Origin: a bacterium
GTDB taxonomy: Bacteria; UBP15; UBA6099
Reading direction: 5' to 3'
Assembly (NCBI GenBank): GCA_029564595.1
Contig: JAKQPS010000135.1
Coordinates: forward strand, 1 to 36,770
DNA: 36,770 nucleotides
This document shows, piece after piece, positions 1-7,902 of the stretch (within the stretch, counting starts at the first letter, position 1; each line of letters starts with the position of its first letter). The notes beneath the pieces are model-generated. The model ran no database searches, had not been told where the DNA came from, and worked only from the letters and a program-made list of their open reading frames with translations. The translations under genes and the position numbers were made by a program.

Positions 1-1
1 T

Positions 2-277
2 GTCAATTGGACTCCCGACGGGAGAATATTATATACGACAGCGGATTCTCTTGGCGGAGAGGACAAATTGTATGTGATGAACGCTGACGGGACTAACAAG
101 CAAATATGGAATGTTCCTGCGGGAGAGAACGACATAGAAGACGCGGTAATGACGGATGATGGCAACTTTATCTTCTATGTGAATGATTTGTTTATTCACG
201 TTATGTATTCGGACGGCAGCGCGAATCTGAATCTTGGAGTTTACGGCGCTGTGCTTGACTACCATCCCGGGCCGTGA
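2..277 (+). CDS. WD40-like (PD40/TolB-type) beta-propeller protein, C-terminal fragment
   Basis: The reading frame is already open at the first base of the window, so only the last 91 or so residues are present and the start lies outside. The text begins VNWTPDGRILYTT and continues to KLYVMNADGTNK, the standard PD40 (WD40-like/TolB C-terminal) blade signature. A second, weaker blade runs through DAVMTDDGNFIFYVND. The protein ends ...LDYHPGP followed by TGA. Such propellers are usually exported or periplasmic and serve as protein-interaction scaffolds; nothing here identifies a partner. The gene lies just upstream of dockerin and cohesin remnants on the same strand, so it may belong to the same decayed secreted-protein locus. 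The family call is fairly safe, the exact function unknown. Confidence 0.7.
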   Translation, partial: VNWTPDGRILYTTADSLGGEDKLYVMNADGTNKQIWNVPAGENDIEDAVMTDDGNFIFYVNDLFIHVMYSDGSANLNLGVYGAVLDYHPGP

Positions 278-314
278 GGGAGCGGGGGGAGATGGGGAAA
301 GAATAAGGAAATAA

Positions 315-605
315 AACATAAGCATTAAGCGGACGCATGACGGGGTTTGTGGCAAAAAAAGAGTCGAAATATTGGACGGCGATCAGGACGGCGATTAGGA
401 CGGCAGGGTAAGTGTACATGATCTTGGGCCGTTGAAAAGGAATTTCGGACTTGATTGCGGGCCGAGAGCCAAGAAAGACGTCTTGCGCGGCGTCTCTGAA
501 GGGATGCGCGGCATGGCCCGGCTGGACTTCAACGAAGACGGCGTCATCGACTTTAAGGACGAGCAACTGATGGAACTCGGAAAAGACAGATGCGGGGTTT
601 TATAA
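315..605 (+). pseudogene. Dockerin type I-like remnant with in-frame TAG
   Basis: One frame reads VEILDGDQDGD, stop, DGRVSVHDLGPLKRNFG, then after about 25 residues ARLDFNEDGVIDFKDEQL, ending with TAA at 603-605. These are two EF-hand-like calcium loops (D-x-D/N-x-D-G-x-V/I-x-x-x-D) separated as in type I dockerins. The TAG at 396-398 falls at loop position 4 of the first repeat. The codon at the equivalent place in the preceding GACGGCGATCAG unit is CAG, so a single C-to-T change could have made the stop. No convincing start or N-terminal partner domain is visible upstream, so this looks like a decayed C-terminal tail. Readthrough or recoding is possible but nothing else supports it. Dockerins bind cohesins, and a broken cohesin gene lies only about 80 bp downstream. 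Confidence 0.55.
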
Positions 606-683
606 GACATAACAGATGGGCATTTTAATTAAGGATATTTGATGGCGAAAATGTTGAACAATCAATAATGGATGGAGCTCAGG

Positions 684-1329
684 ATGAAAAACAGCAGATT
701 ACTGTCGAGCATGACTCTAATTGGAATACACGCAATGATGGCTATGGCGCTATTATCGGCAAGGGCGGAAGCGTCTCCGCTGATCTATTTGCGCGGAGTT
801 CCAGCGCATGTGACGGAAACTAGCGGATTCGATTCGGTTCAACACGAATTCACGGCAGAAATTGTCTTGGCTGGGGTCAGCAGGCTCAAAGGGATGAGCA
901 TAACGTTTATGTATGACTCGAGTGTGATGGAGGCAGTTGATGAGAACGGACAGACCGCTGATTCATCCCGGATTCGTCGATAGAGCTGACGAACGGGGGC
1001 GATTTTCATAGCGTCGAACTGCTTCGTTGCCGCCACATTTTTTTGTTCACGAACCCTATGTTCTATTCACTGCAAAAATGCGTCTTGCGCCTCGCATTTC
1101 ATCCGCTCTGAACAATCGCTCCCGAATCCTAATGTCGGATTCGGGTTCATTGACTATATATCCGGGATTGTTTGACACAGAGATAAGCAACGAAGTGGAA
1201 GACACTAGGTCGGTGGTAATTGGGGATGAGGCAGACACAACGCTGCAAGGGATTATAAGATTGACGGGATTATCCACGGGAAGCGCGGTTGATGTAAGCG
1301 GGGAGCAAGTTATACGAAGAACTAAATGA
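684..1329 (+). pseudogene. Secreted cohesin-domain protein split by a MITE-like insertion
   Basis: The 5' part (684-983) encodes a signal peptide (MKNSRLL...ALLSARAEAS) followed by the first half of a cohesin domain: EFTAEIVLAGVSRLKGMSITF then YDSSVMEAVDENG. The second half (about 1147-1329) reads SLTIYPGLFDTEI ... GIIRLTGLSTGSAVDVSGEQVI, matching the later cohesin strands in a different frame. Between them lies a 179-bp dispersed repeat (967-1145) flanked by TTCAT on both sides. Removing 184 bp (element plus one TTCAT) joins codons GAT TCA TTG ACT and restores one continuous cohesin reading frame. The start at 684 is preferred over 672 because GGAG lies at 674-677. The 3' end also looks short, so some decay after insertion is likely. 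Cohesins bind dockerins in extracellular assemblies; here the gene is probably inactive. Confidence 0.65.
967..1145 (+). mobile_element. MITE-like 179-bp element, copy A
   Basis: The sequence from CCCGGATTCG to GATTCGGG aligns along its full length with 36392-36570 (same 179-bp length, no indel seen by eye). It is flanked by TTCAT at 962-966 and 1146-1150. The ends form an imperfect inverted repeat: CCCGGATTCGTC at the left against CCCGAATCCGAC read inward from the right, 9 of 12 matching. It encodes no plausible transposase, so it would be mobilised in trans if mobile at all. It interrupts the cohesin gene. The existence of a dispersed repeat is certain; the MITE assignment is inference from ends, flanks and frame restoration. 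Confidence 0.7.
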
Positions 1330-1360
1330 AAGCTCCCATTAACTATTTTGTGAAAAGCAT

Positions 1361-1389
1361 CATGCGCAAAAGAAAAAGTTTTGCGCATG
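1361..1389. terminator. Hairpin between converging cohesin remnant and polA
   Basis: CATGCGCAAAA (1361-1371) and TTTTGCGCATG (1379-1389) form a perfect 11-bp stem with a 7-nt loop. It lies in the gap between two converging genes, 27 bp past the polA stop, which suits a bidirectional terminator. There is no long T-tract immediately after the stem in either direction, so intrinsic termination is uncertain. Confidence 0.4.
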
Positions 1390-1415
1390 GCACACTTGGT
1401 AGTGGGTAGAATCAT

Positions 1416-4217
1416 CTAATAACATGTATAAACCGTTTCCATGTCGAGCCAGTTCGGCCCGGCTTTGACGTCTGCCGGAAGTTCGACGGATAGAGCGCCC
1501 CAATCGCGTCCCGCTGCTTCCATCGCTCTGCGGGTTTTCTCCGCCGTGTCCGCCACTTTTTCCACCGGCGTTTCAAGCACGATTTCGTCGTGAACCTGAA
1601 GGAGCATTAGAGCGTCCATTTCGCCCGCGAGGATCATCTTGTGAACGTCTATCATGGCGAGTTTCATAATGTCCGCCGCAGAGCCTTGAATGCGGGTGTT
1701 GAAAGCCGCGCGCAATCCCGCTTCGCGTTCCTGCCGGTTGGAAGACCTCAGTTCCGGCACGCGGCGTCGGCGTCCGAACAGCGTCTCTGCGAAACCGTCT
1801 TCAAGGAGTTTTTCGTTTGTCTTTTCTATGAAGTCGCGCACGCCGGGGAACCGCGAGAAATAAGTTTCGATGAAGTCGGCGGCCTGCTGACGGGAGATGC
1901 CAAGCTCTTGCGAAAGCCTGAACTCGCGCATCCCGTATATGAGGCCGAAGTTGATTGTTTTCGCGTATCTGCGCTGGTCCTGCGTCACTTCCGCGACGGG
2001 GACGCCGAACACCTGAGCGGCTACGGACGCGTGAATGTCTTCCCGGTTACGGAACGCTTCGAGCAGGGAAGGGTCGCCGGACATCTCGGCGAGGAGCCGT
2101 ATCTCGATCTGGGAGTAGTCGGCGGAGACAAGGGCGAGGCCTTTGGAGCCGGGGATGAACGCGCGCCTGATTTCGCGCCCCTCCTCGGAGCGCACCGGGA
2201 TGTTCTGCATATTTGGATTGCTGCTTGACAACCTGCCTGACGCGGCCAGCGTCTGGTTGAAGCTCGTGTGGACTCTGCCCGTGCGCGGGTTTATCAGCGC
2301 GGGCAGCGCGTCTATGTACGTGCCGCGAAGCTTGCTCGCCTGCCGGAACTTTATTATCAGCGGGACCGCCGGGTGGTCGCATTTAAGCTGTTCAAGGACG
2401 GCTATGTCGGTGGATTCCTTTTTGACTTTCCTGAGTCCGAGTTTTACGAAGAGCAACTCGGCCACCTGTTTCGGGGAATTCAGGTTGACATCCGCTCCGG
2501 AAAGCTCCGCCACCGCCGCGCTCAGCGCTCGCTCTCTAGCGGCGAAGTCTTCGGACATCCCCGCGAGCGCGGACGCGTCCAGCGCCACCCCGTTCCACTC
2601 CATCTCGGCCAGAACGGGGATGAGAGGCATTTCGATTTTCCCGAACACCCTGTCGAGGCCGTCTGCGGCCAGCCGCCTCGAAAGCTCCGGCTCTATCCTC
2701 AACGCGGCGTCCACGTCCGCGCAGGCGTAATCCACCGCGTCCCTTATCTTGACCTCTGAGAATTTCTTCTGAGATTTTCCCTTGCCGACCATGTCCTCGT
2801 ATGTTTTCAGGCCCGCTCCCAGCAGGTTCGCCGCGACCGTTTTCAGCCCGTATCTGCGGCCGTCCGGGTCTATCAGGTAAGCGGCGATGAATGAGTCGTA
2901 AGCGATGTTGGCAAGAGACACGCCCGCCGCGCGAAGCATCTGCGCGTCGAATTTGAGGTTGTGGCCGATTTTTTCTATGTCGGGGTTTTCCAGATATGGT
3001 TTCAACAGGGCAATCGCGCGGTCCGGGTCTAACTGTTTTCCAGCGTCCGGGTCGGAGTCGTCTTCATCGTCCGAGCCGTCGCCGCCGCCGAAAAGGTCGC
3101 CGCCGCCGCGTTTCACGGTGGAGCCGTGTCGAATGGGGATGTAGATGGCGTCGCCGGCCTCGGACGCCAAAGCGATGCCAACTATGGGGTCGGCGAAGGG
3201 GTCCAGCCCATCGGTTTCGAGGTCCACGCAAAGCCTGCCGCGCGCGGCGGCCCGCTCCAGCGCCTCGCGGATTTCGGCCTCGTCGAACACAGCCTTGTAC
3301 ACCGAGTCGAACTGAACGGCGGCGGGGCGGGGCGGGGCGGCCGCCTCCTCTTTCATTCCAAGCTCCGATATGAAACTTCTCATTTCATATTTCTCAAAGA
3401 ACGCCGCAAGCTTTTCGTTGTCGACCGCCGGGAGTTTGTACGCGCCGATTTCAAATGGGAGCGGCGCGTTTTTCTCTATCGTGCCGAGCCTTCTGCTCAG
3501 TTCAGCAAGTTCCCTGTTCGCCGCCAGTTTTTCCCGCAGCCCTTTCTTGTCAATTTGTTCAAGAGAGTCGAACACGGCGTCCAGATTTCCGAATTGTTCC
3601 AGCAGAGCCGTCGCTGTTTTCGGGCCTACGCCCGGCACTCCGGGGATGTTGTCCGAACTGTCGCCCTCAAGCCCTTTGAGGTCGGGTATCCTCTCCGGGT
3701 AAACGCCCATTTTTTCTTTAACCGCCTCGCGGTCGAACCTCTCTAGCTCGGATGAGCCTTTCAGCGACATCAGCACGGACACGCTGTCGTCCACTAACTG
3801 GAACATATCTCTGTCGCCTGTAAGGATTTCGACCTCAAGGCCGTGTTCCGCGCCCGCCCGCGCCAGCGTGCCGATCACATCGTCAGCCTCGTACCCGTCG
3901 AGCTTGGCGGGAGTTATCCCGAAAGCTGAAATAAGCTCGTTGATGGCCGGAATCTGTTCCCGCAACTCGTCCGGCATGCGGTCCCTGTGAGCTTTGTAGG
4001 CGGCATATTCGGCATGCCTGAAAGTGGGCGTCTCGGACTCCATCGCCACCACCAGATAGTCGGGCTTATTATCTTTAAAAATCTTCAGCAGCGCGCGCGC
4101 CATGCCGAACACCGCCCCGGTGGGAATTCCCGCCGCTGTCTTCATCTTGGGCATGGTGTGATAGAACCTGTATATAAGGCCGAATGTGTCAATCAGCAAT
4201 AGTTTGTCTTTGGTCAT
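1416..4217 (-). CDS. polA: DNA polymerase I
   Basis: Encodes a 933-residue, full-length Pol I for gap filling, RNA-primer removal and repair synthesis. The N-terminal 5' nuclease domain (about 1-290) has GYEADDVIGTLA near 108-119, TGDRDMFQL at 133-141 and LEGDSSDNIPGVPGVGPKTA at 183-202 (helix-hairpin-helix). The proofreading domain keeps its acidic residues: D332-x-E334, GHNLKFD at 418-424 and YACAD at 497-501, so 3'-5' exonuclease should be active, unlike in many thermophile and Gram-positive Pol I proteins. Polymerase motifs A (SADYSQIEIR, 698-707), B (RRYAKTINFGLIYG, 749-762) and C (QVHDE, 874-878) are all intact. An unusual glycine/aspartate-rich acidic insert occupies about 370-395 inside the exonuclease domain. 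GGGGAG lies about 12 nt before the ATG. It is followed upstream by an array of hairpins, so it is probably transcribed alone. Confidence 0.97.
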   Translation of the reverse strand: MTKDKLLLIDTFGLIYRFYHTMPKMKTAAGIPTGAVFGMARALLKIFKDNKPDYLVVAMESETPTFRHAEYAAYKAHRDRMPDELREQIPAINELISAFGITPAKLDGYEADDVIGTLARAGAEHGLEVEILTGDRDMFQLVDDSVSVLMSLKGSSELERFDREAVKEKMGVYPERIPDLKGLEGDSSDNIPGVPGVGPKTATALLEQFGNLDAVFDSLEQIDKKGLREKLAANRELAELSRRLGTIEKNAPLPFEIGAYKLPAVDNEKLAAFFEKYEMRSFISELGMKEEAAAPPRPAAVQFDSVYKAVFDEAEIREALERAAARGRLCVDLETDGLDPFADPIVGIALASEAGDAIYIPIRHGSTVKRGGGDLFGGGDGSDDEDDSDPDAGKQLDPDRAIALLKPYLENPDIEKIGHNLKFDAQMLRAAGVSLANIAYDSFIAAYLIDPDGRRYGLKTVAANLLGAGLKTYEDMVGKGKSQKKFSEVKIRDAVDYACADVDAALRIEPELSRRLAADGLDRVFGKIEMPLIPVLAEMEWNGVALDASALAGMSEDFAARERALSAAVAELSGADVNLNSPKQVAELLFVKLGLRKVKKESTDIAVLEQLKCDHPAVPLIIKFRQASKLRGTYIDALPALINPRTGRVHTSFNQTLAASGRLSSSNPNMQNIPVRSEEGREIRRAFIPGSKGLALVSADYSQIEIRLLAEMSGDPSLLEAFRNREDIHASVAAQVFGVPVAEVTQDQRRYAKTINFGLIYGMREFRLSQELGISRQQAADFIETYFSRFPGVRDFIEKTNEKLLEDGFAETLFGRRRRVPELRSSNRQEREAGLRAAFNTRIQGSAADIMKLAMIDVHKMILAGEMDALMLLQVHDEIVLETPVEKVADTAEKTRRAMEAAGRDWGALSVELPADVKAGPNWLDMETVYTCY

Positions 4218-4267
4218 AATACTGCCGTCTCCCCGCGAGGCGCGGTAGCCCGACGCCCGCGTTGAAT

Positions 4268-4273
4268 ATTATA
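4268..4273 (-). promoter_or_regulatory. Candidate -10 box for polA
   Basis: On the minus strand these bases read TATAAT, about 50 nt before the polA ATG. No good -35 hexamer is present at the expected spacing, so this is only a candidate. Confidence 0.25.
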
Positions 4274-4336
4274 GCGCAGGAGCGCCGCTCACGCGCGCGG
4301 AAACGATATGCGCGGAGTATTATTGAGGAGAAGAGT

Positions 4337-4594
4337 AAGGGAAAACTTTTGAAAAAGTTTTCCCTTAAACCCTTTCAAAACTTTTCGCGCTAGCGCCGAA
4401 AGCGGAGCTTCGCTTCCGCCTTCGGCGCGTATCATGCGAAAAGATATTGGAAAAGAGTATAATGAGAATCTTCGTCTTAAATGATTTTACATAGGGCGTC
4501 GGGAGAAGAAGCGCGGCAGCGATTCTCTCCCGACGCCCATTGAAACGTTTTGAAGAGATTCCAAAGAGAAACTTTTTCAAAAGTTTCTCTTTGG
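4337..4594. repeat. Array of four inverted-repeat hairpins in the aminotransferase-polA gap
   Basis: The 393-bp gap between the aminotransferase stop and the polA start holds no gene but four separate hairpins. The first is a 14-bp stem 4337-4350/4353-4366 (AAGGGAAAACTTTT and complement, 2-nt loop). The second is a GC-rich imperfect hairpin at 4393-4428 whose outer 8 bp GCGCCGAA/TTCGGCGC are perfect. The third is a 13-bp stem 4494-4506/4526-4538 (GGGCGTCGGGAGA). The fourth is a 16-bp stem 4561-4576/4579-4594 (CCAAAGAGAAACTTTT). The last lies 16 bp beyond the aminotransferase stop and could terminate it, although no external T-tract follows. Their number and near-perfect symmetry suggest dispersed palindromes rather than a single terminator. 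Confidence 0.6.
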
Positions 4595-4610
4595 CCGCCG
4601 GAGGCGCGCT

Positions 4611-5852
4611 TCAGTCGCTTCCGTATTTGTCTTTGACTTTCTTGAAAGCGATGTCGGCCACTTCGAGCGATTTCTTGACATCTTCCTCCGTGTGCGCGCA
4701 AGAGGTGAACCAGTTATGGTGCGGGTGGAAGATGACGCCACGGATGGCGGCCTCGCCGCTGAAGAGCTGTTTAAGCATGAAGTTCTTCTCGCGGGCGAAC
4801 CGCATGAACGGTATGTCGTACGGGCCGGACATGATAATCTCGAACCCGTTGGATTTGCCTACGCTGACAAGGCCGTCGCAGAGCGCCTTGCCGATTTTCA
4901 TCATATAGTTTACTCCGTCCAGCCGTTTCAATTCCTTCACTGTGGCAATGGACGCCGCCATCGGAACCATGCTGCTGAAGAAAGTCCCAGTGAACAGAAC
5001 GTGTTCGGCGGTCTCTTTCAGCTTACTCGTTCCCAGACCGGCGGAGATCGGATAGGTGTTGGCGATAGCCTTGGAGTAGCAGACCAGATCCGGCTCGTAT
5101 CCGAAGTAGGCGTGGCTGCCAGCCATGTCGAGCCTGAACCCGGCGCGCACGTCGTCCGATATCAGAATCAATTCTTCCTGTTTGCAGACTTTGCCGATGG
5201 CTTCCCACCAGCCGGGAGCGGGCATCTGCTGGTCCGCGTATATGCAGTGGTGGTACGGCGTCATCATCACGCCCGCGACCTGTCCTTTGTATGTGTTGAT
5301 CAGTTCCATGAAGGAGTCTAGGTTGTTCCACTCGAAGAAGTGCACGTGCGTGCGGTCCTCGTCGATGATGCCGCCGTAGCTTGGGGTGGACCACGCCTGA
5401 GCGCCGTGATACGCGCCGCGCACAATCAGGATTTTCTTTCTGCCCGTGTATTCGCGCGCCAGCCTCATGCACCACGTGGTGATGTCCGCGCCGTTCTTTC
5501 CGTACACGCACCAGTCCATGCCCTTTGTTAGTTTGACCATCATCTCGGCGTACTCGATGCTGATCGGCCCCGGATGGCTCATGCCGTCGCCCAGTTTCGC
5601 CTGTTCCTGCGCCGCCGCGTCAACCACCGGGTTGTTGTATCCCAGCACCATCGGCCCGAACCCGCACATCCAGTCGATGAACTCGTTGCCGTCCGGGTCC
5701 CAGTAGTGGCTTCCCTCGCCGCGAGAAGCGAAATACGGATATGAGCCGGGGACGGTGAACGCTGGGTGTTTGTGCCCTATCACTCCGCCCGGAATGACTT
5801 TGCAAGCCCGCTCGAACCACTCGTATGATTTATCGAATTTGTAAGTTTCCAT
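4611..5852 (-). CDS. Class III aminotransferase, glutamate-1-semialdehyde aminomutase-like
   Basis: A 413-residue fold-type I, PLP-dependent enzyme of the class III (GSA-aminotransferase/omega-transaminase) group. Visible landmarks are GEGSHYWDPDGNEFIDW at 45-61 (N-terminal beta-meander), GAYHGAQAW at 146-154, the cofactor aspartate segment ISDDVRAGFR at 231-240 and the Schiff-base lysine K261 in CYSKAIANTYPIS. The usual D-E/x-V motif is D-D-V here, and the phosphate-loop NSGTEA is replaced by KNGADI (about 119-124), so it is not a standard HemL. The ATG at 5852 is chosen because GGAGGG precedes it by about 7 nt; an upstream in-frame TTG would overlap the previous gene. It follows an SCP2-like gene by 35 bp and is probably co-transcribed with it. 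Substrate unknown; a bulky or lipid-linked amine is a guess from the neighbour. Confidence 0.85.
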   Translation of the reverse strand: METYKFDKSYEWFERACKVIPGGVIGHKHPAFTVPGSYPYFASRGEGSHYWDPDGNEFIDWMCGFGPMVLGYNNPVVDAAAQEQAKLGDGMSHPGPISIEYAEMMVKLTKGMDWCVYGKNGADITTWCMRLAREYTGRKKILIVRGAYHGAQAWSTPSYGGIIDEDRTHVHFFEWNNLDSFMELINTYKGQVAGVMMTPYHHCIYADQQMPAPGWWEAIGKVCKQEELILISDDVRAGFRLDMAGSHAYFGYEPDLVCYSKAIANTYPISAGLGTSKLKETAEHVLFTGTFFSSMVPMAASIATVKELKRLDGVNYMMKIGKALCDGLVSVGKSNGFEIIMSGPYDIPFMRFAREKNFMLKQLFSGEAAIRGVIFHPHHNWFTSCAHTEEDVKKSLEVADIAFKKVKDKYGSD

Positions 5853-5887
5853 TTTCAAGCCCTCCAGTTGGGTATAGTCATCCGGCG

Positions 5888-6661
5888 TCAACTGATATAC
5901 AGGCCGATGCGCTCCATAACGACCGCGAGGCTTTCAGCCATTCCGACGTGCCCGCGCAGCCTTATGCGGCACAGGCCCAGCTCTTCCATGAACTCTACAT
6001 TGGCGTTCAGCATGTCGTACGCCAGCTTGATGTCTTTAATTTCCATCACGACCATCGGGTTCGCCGCCGGCCCTTTGGCCACAGCGAACTTTCCGTTGTC
6101 CAGCACGATATGCGCCACCGGCCCGTCCGGCAGCACCTTTATCTCCATCGGCCCGTTCGGCACTTTCGACACTATTCCTTTTACGTACGTGTCGTGCTCT
6201 CCGACGGCCTTCATCCCGTACACGGCCATCATCAGTTTCACGCGCGTGTGGAACTCGAAGAAGTCCTTGTTTTTGAGGTCTTCTTCCGACGGCCGCAGAT
6301 ATTTCTCCATGAGCTTCGTCAGCTTCATGAACTTTCCGAGTTTCCCGATGTTCCAGAAGCCCCATATCATGGGAATGACCGTGCCGGTGTTCTCAATCAT
6401 CTTGTTGGCGGCTTCCGGCGTCGGAATCCTCAGCGATATCGTGGGCATGCTCACAGCGCCCAGCTTCGCCTCGCATTTGCCGTCTTTGAAGACGAACCTT
6501 ACTCCCGCCCCGCCGGGCACGTGCATCTGGATCGTGCAGTTCCAGCCCTTCGTCAGCTCGCGCGCCTCCGCGTCATACGCGATTATCTCCTCAAGCTGAG
6601 GAAGGACGGCGTTAAGGTAAAGATACGACTTTACTAATTCTTTTTCTTTTTCCTTATCCAT
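5888..6661 (-). CDS. Tandem SCP2-like (sterol-carrier-protein fold) protein
   Basis: A 257-residue cytosolic protein (no signal peptide or membrane span) that appears to hold two SCP2-like lipid-binding modules. The first covers about residues 20-100 (NCTIQMHVPGGAGVRFVFKDG ... MPTISLRIPTPEAANKMIEN). The second covers about 165-255 (MEIKVLPDGPVAHIVLDNG ... NPMVVMEIKDIKLAYDMLN ... GLCRIRLRGHVGMAESL). The pattern of a beta-sheet ending in an '...V.IKD...A..ML...G.I.IRG...MAE.L' helix is characteristic of the fold. The ATG at 6661 has GGGGAG about 8 nt upstream; a longer frame to 6724 has no comparable site. The stop lies 35 bp before the aminotransferase start, indicating one operon. Assignment rests on motif pattern only, so it is moderately certain. 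The ligand cannot be deduced. Confidence 0.55.
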   Translation of the reverse strand: MDKEKEKELVKSYLYLNAVLPQLEEIIAYDAEARELTKGWNCTIQMHVPGGAGVRFVFKDGKCEAKLGAVSMPTISLRIPTPEAANKMIENTGTVIPMIWGFWNIGKLGKFMKLTKLMEKYLRPSEEDLKNKDFFEFHTRVKLMMAVYGMKAVGEHDTYVKGIVSKVPNGPMEIKVLPDGPVAHIVLDNGKFAVAKGPAANPMVVMEIKDIKLAYDMLNANVEFMEELGLCRIRLRGHVGMAESLAVVMERIGLYIS

Positions 6662-6823
6662 CGCGGCACTCCCCTGATGAATTTTGACGTGCGCGCCGCC
6701 ATTCTTTCCGCGACCCTCCGCCAACAGGCATTATTATTGTTATTGAGATATATTTTTGCAACTTTATTTAAATCAAGTTAAAAACGGGTTGCCTGCCGCT
6801 GCAAACCGCGCTCCGCCGCGCCG

Positions 6824-7819
6824 TCAATCCCCGTCAGGCAGGGATATTTCGCAAAGAATAGCGAAATGGTCCGGCGCTTCCTGAATCGGAGCCCCCTTCG
6901 GATGCCCGTCCAGCCGTTCCGTTCCGGGGGCTTGTCCCAGCGTGACGCAAGAGCCGCGCGCCGCGTTCGTTATCACATGGTCCAGCGTGAACCCGGAGCA
7001 CGTCCTGAACGGCGGGTCGTTTTCCGCAGGCCCGCTCAAGTAATAATATTCCTTTCCATCCCCCACATGCTTCCGCCAAACCGCCACATCGTCTTTTGCG
7101 GCGTCCCCTTGAAACGGGTCCATGTTCATGTCGCCCATGATAATCGCAGGCCTGTCCGTGGCCGCAAGCGCCGGGAACCCTTCGTATCCCTCGAACAACC
7201 TTCTCAACTCTTCGGCGCGGCATCCGGCGTCCGCCGCAGACGGATGCCCGTTGACTATTCTCACCCTTTTTCCTCGAATTTCCGCGTCCACCCCGAACAC
7301 GACCGTCTTTGTCGAGCATCCTTCCGGCGTTTCGATTGTCAGCGGCCAGCCCGGAGCGCGGCACAGTTCCCCGCTCCCGCAGCCTTCAACCGTTCCGGCG
7401 CTCTTTTTCACCCCTATGCACTCGTAGTTGGCGCGCCCGTCGCACACTATCGTGTAATCTTCCCCCAGCAGCCTCCGAACCTGATGCCTCTCTTTCCTGT
7501 CCTCGAACCGGAAGCACACATTCTTCTTGTTTTTCTCCACAGCCGCCGCCTCGCACCACTGAACGTCCAGCACTTCCTGCAGCGACACGATGTCCGGCGA
7601 CAACTTGGCTATCCCTTCCGCCACCTTTTTCTCCCATTCGACGAGGCACAGTTTATAAAAATATTTCGGGCCGCAGTTCAGTATGTCCGCGTTGCCGACG
7701 TTTGCCGTTAGAACCCTCAGCGGAGCGGGCGAGGGGGAGCCTCCGTCCGCCAGCGCGCGGGGACTGCCCGACATAAACGCCGCCGCAACTATAGCCAACG
7801 CGATTGTTTTTGCCTTCAT
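6824..7819 (-). CDS. Secreted endonuclease/exonuclease/phosphatase-family protein
   Basis: A 331-residue protein with a signal peptide (MKAKTIALAIVAAAFMSGSPRALA) and a DNase-I/EEP fold. Motifs in order are VLTANVGN near 35-42, the metal-binding glutamate in IVSLQEVLD, VNGHPSAAD, the catalytic GDMNMDP, LDHVI and the terminal histidine in PDHFAILCEI. The family cleaves phosphodiesters or phosphomonoesters (DNA, inositol phosphates, sphingomyelin). The mature region contains 13 cysteines, consistent with disulfides in the periplasm or outside. GGAGG lies 8 nt before the ATG. It stands alone between the SCP2 gene and moaC, so it is probably monocistronic. The fold is secure; the substrate is open. 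Confidence 0.85.
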   Translation of the reverse strand: MKAKTIALAIVAAAFMSGSPRALADGGSPSPAPLRVLTANVGNADILNCGPKYFYKLCLVEWEKKVAEGIAKLSPDIVSLQEVLDVQWCEAAAVEKNKKNVCFRFEDRKERHQVRRLLGEDYTIVCDGRANYECIGVKKSAGTVEGCGSGELCRAPGWPLTIETPEGCSTKTVVFGVDAEIRGKRVRIVNGHPSAADAGCRAEELRRLFEGYEGFPALAATDRPAIIMGDMNMDPFQGDAAKDDVAVWRKHVGDGKEYYYLSGPAENDPPFRTCSGFTLDHVITNAARGSCVTLGQAPGTERLDGHPKGAPIQEAPDHFAILCEISLPDGD

Positions 7820-7902
7820 TCTGAACGCCTCCGGACGCGGTCAACCATCGACAGTTTTTTAATCTGATTTCTTCCGGCAAATATTTTTATTCAAGTTCGG
7901 GT

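Noticed and set aside
2143-2730. Long frames antisense to polA
   Set aside because: High GC leaves antisense frames open; the polA motifs on the opposite strand are complete.
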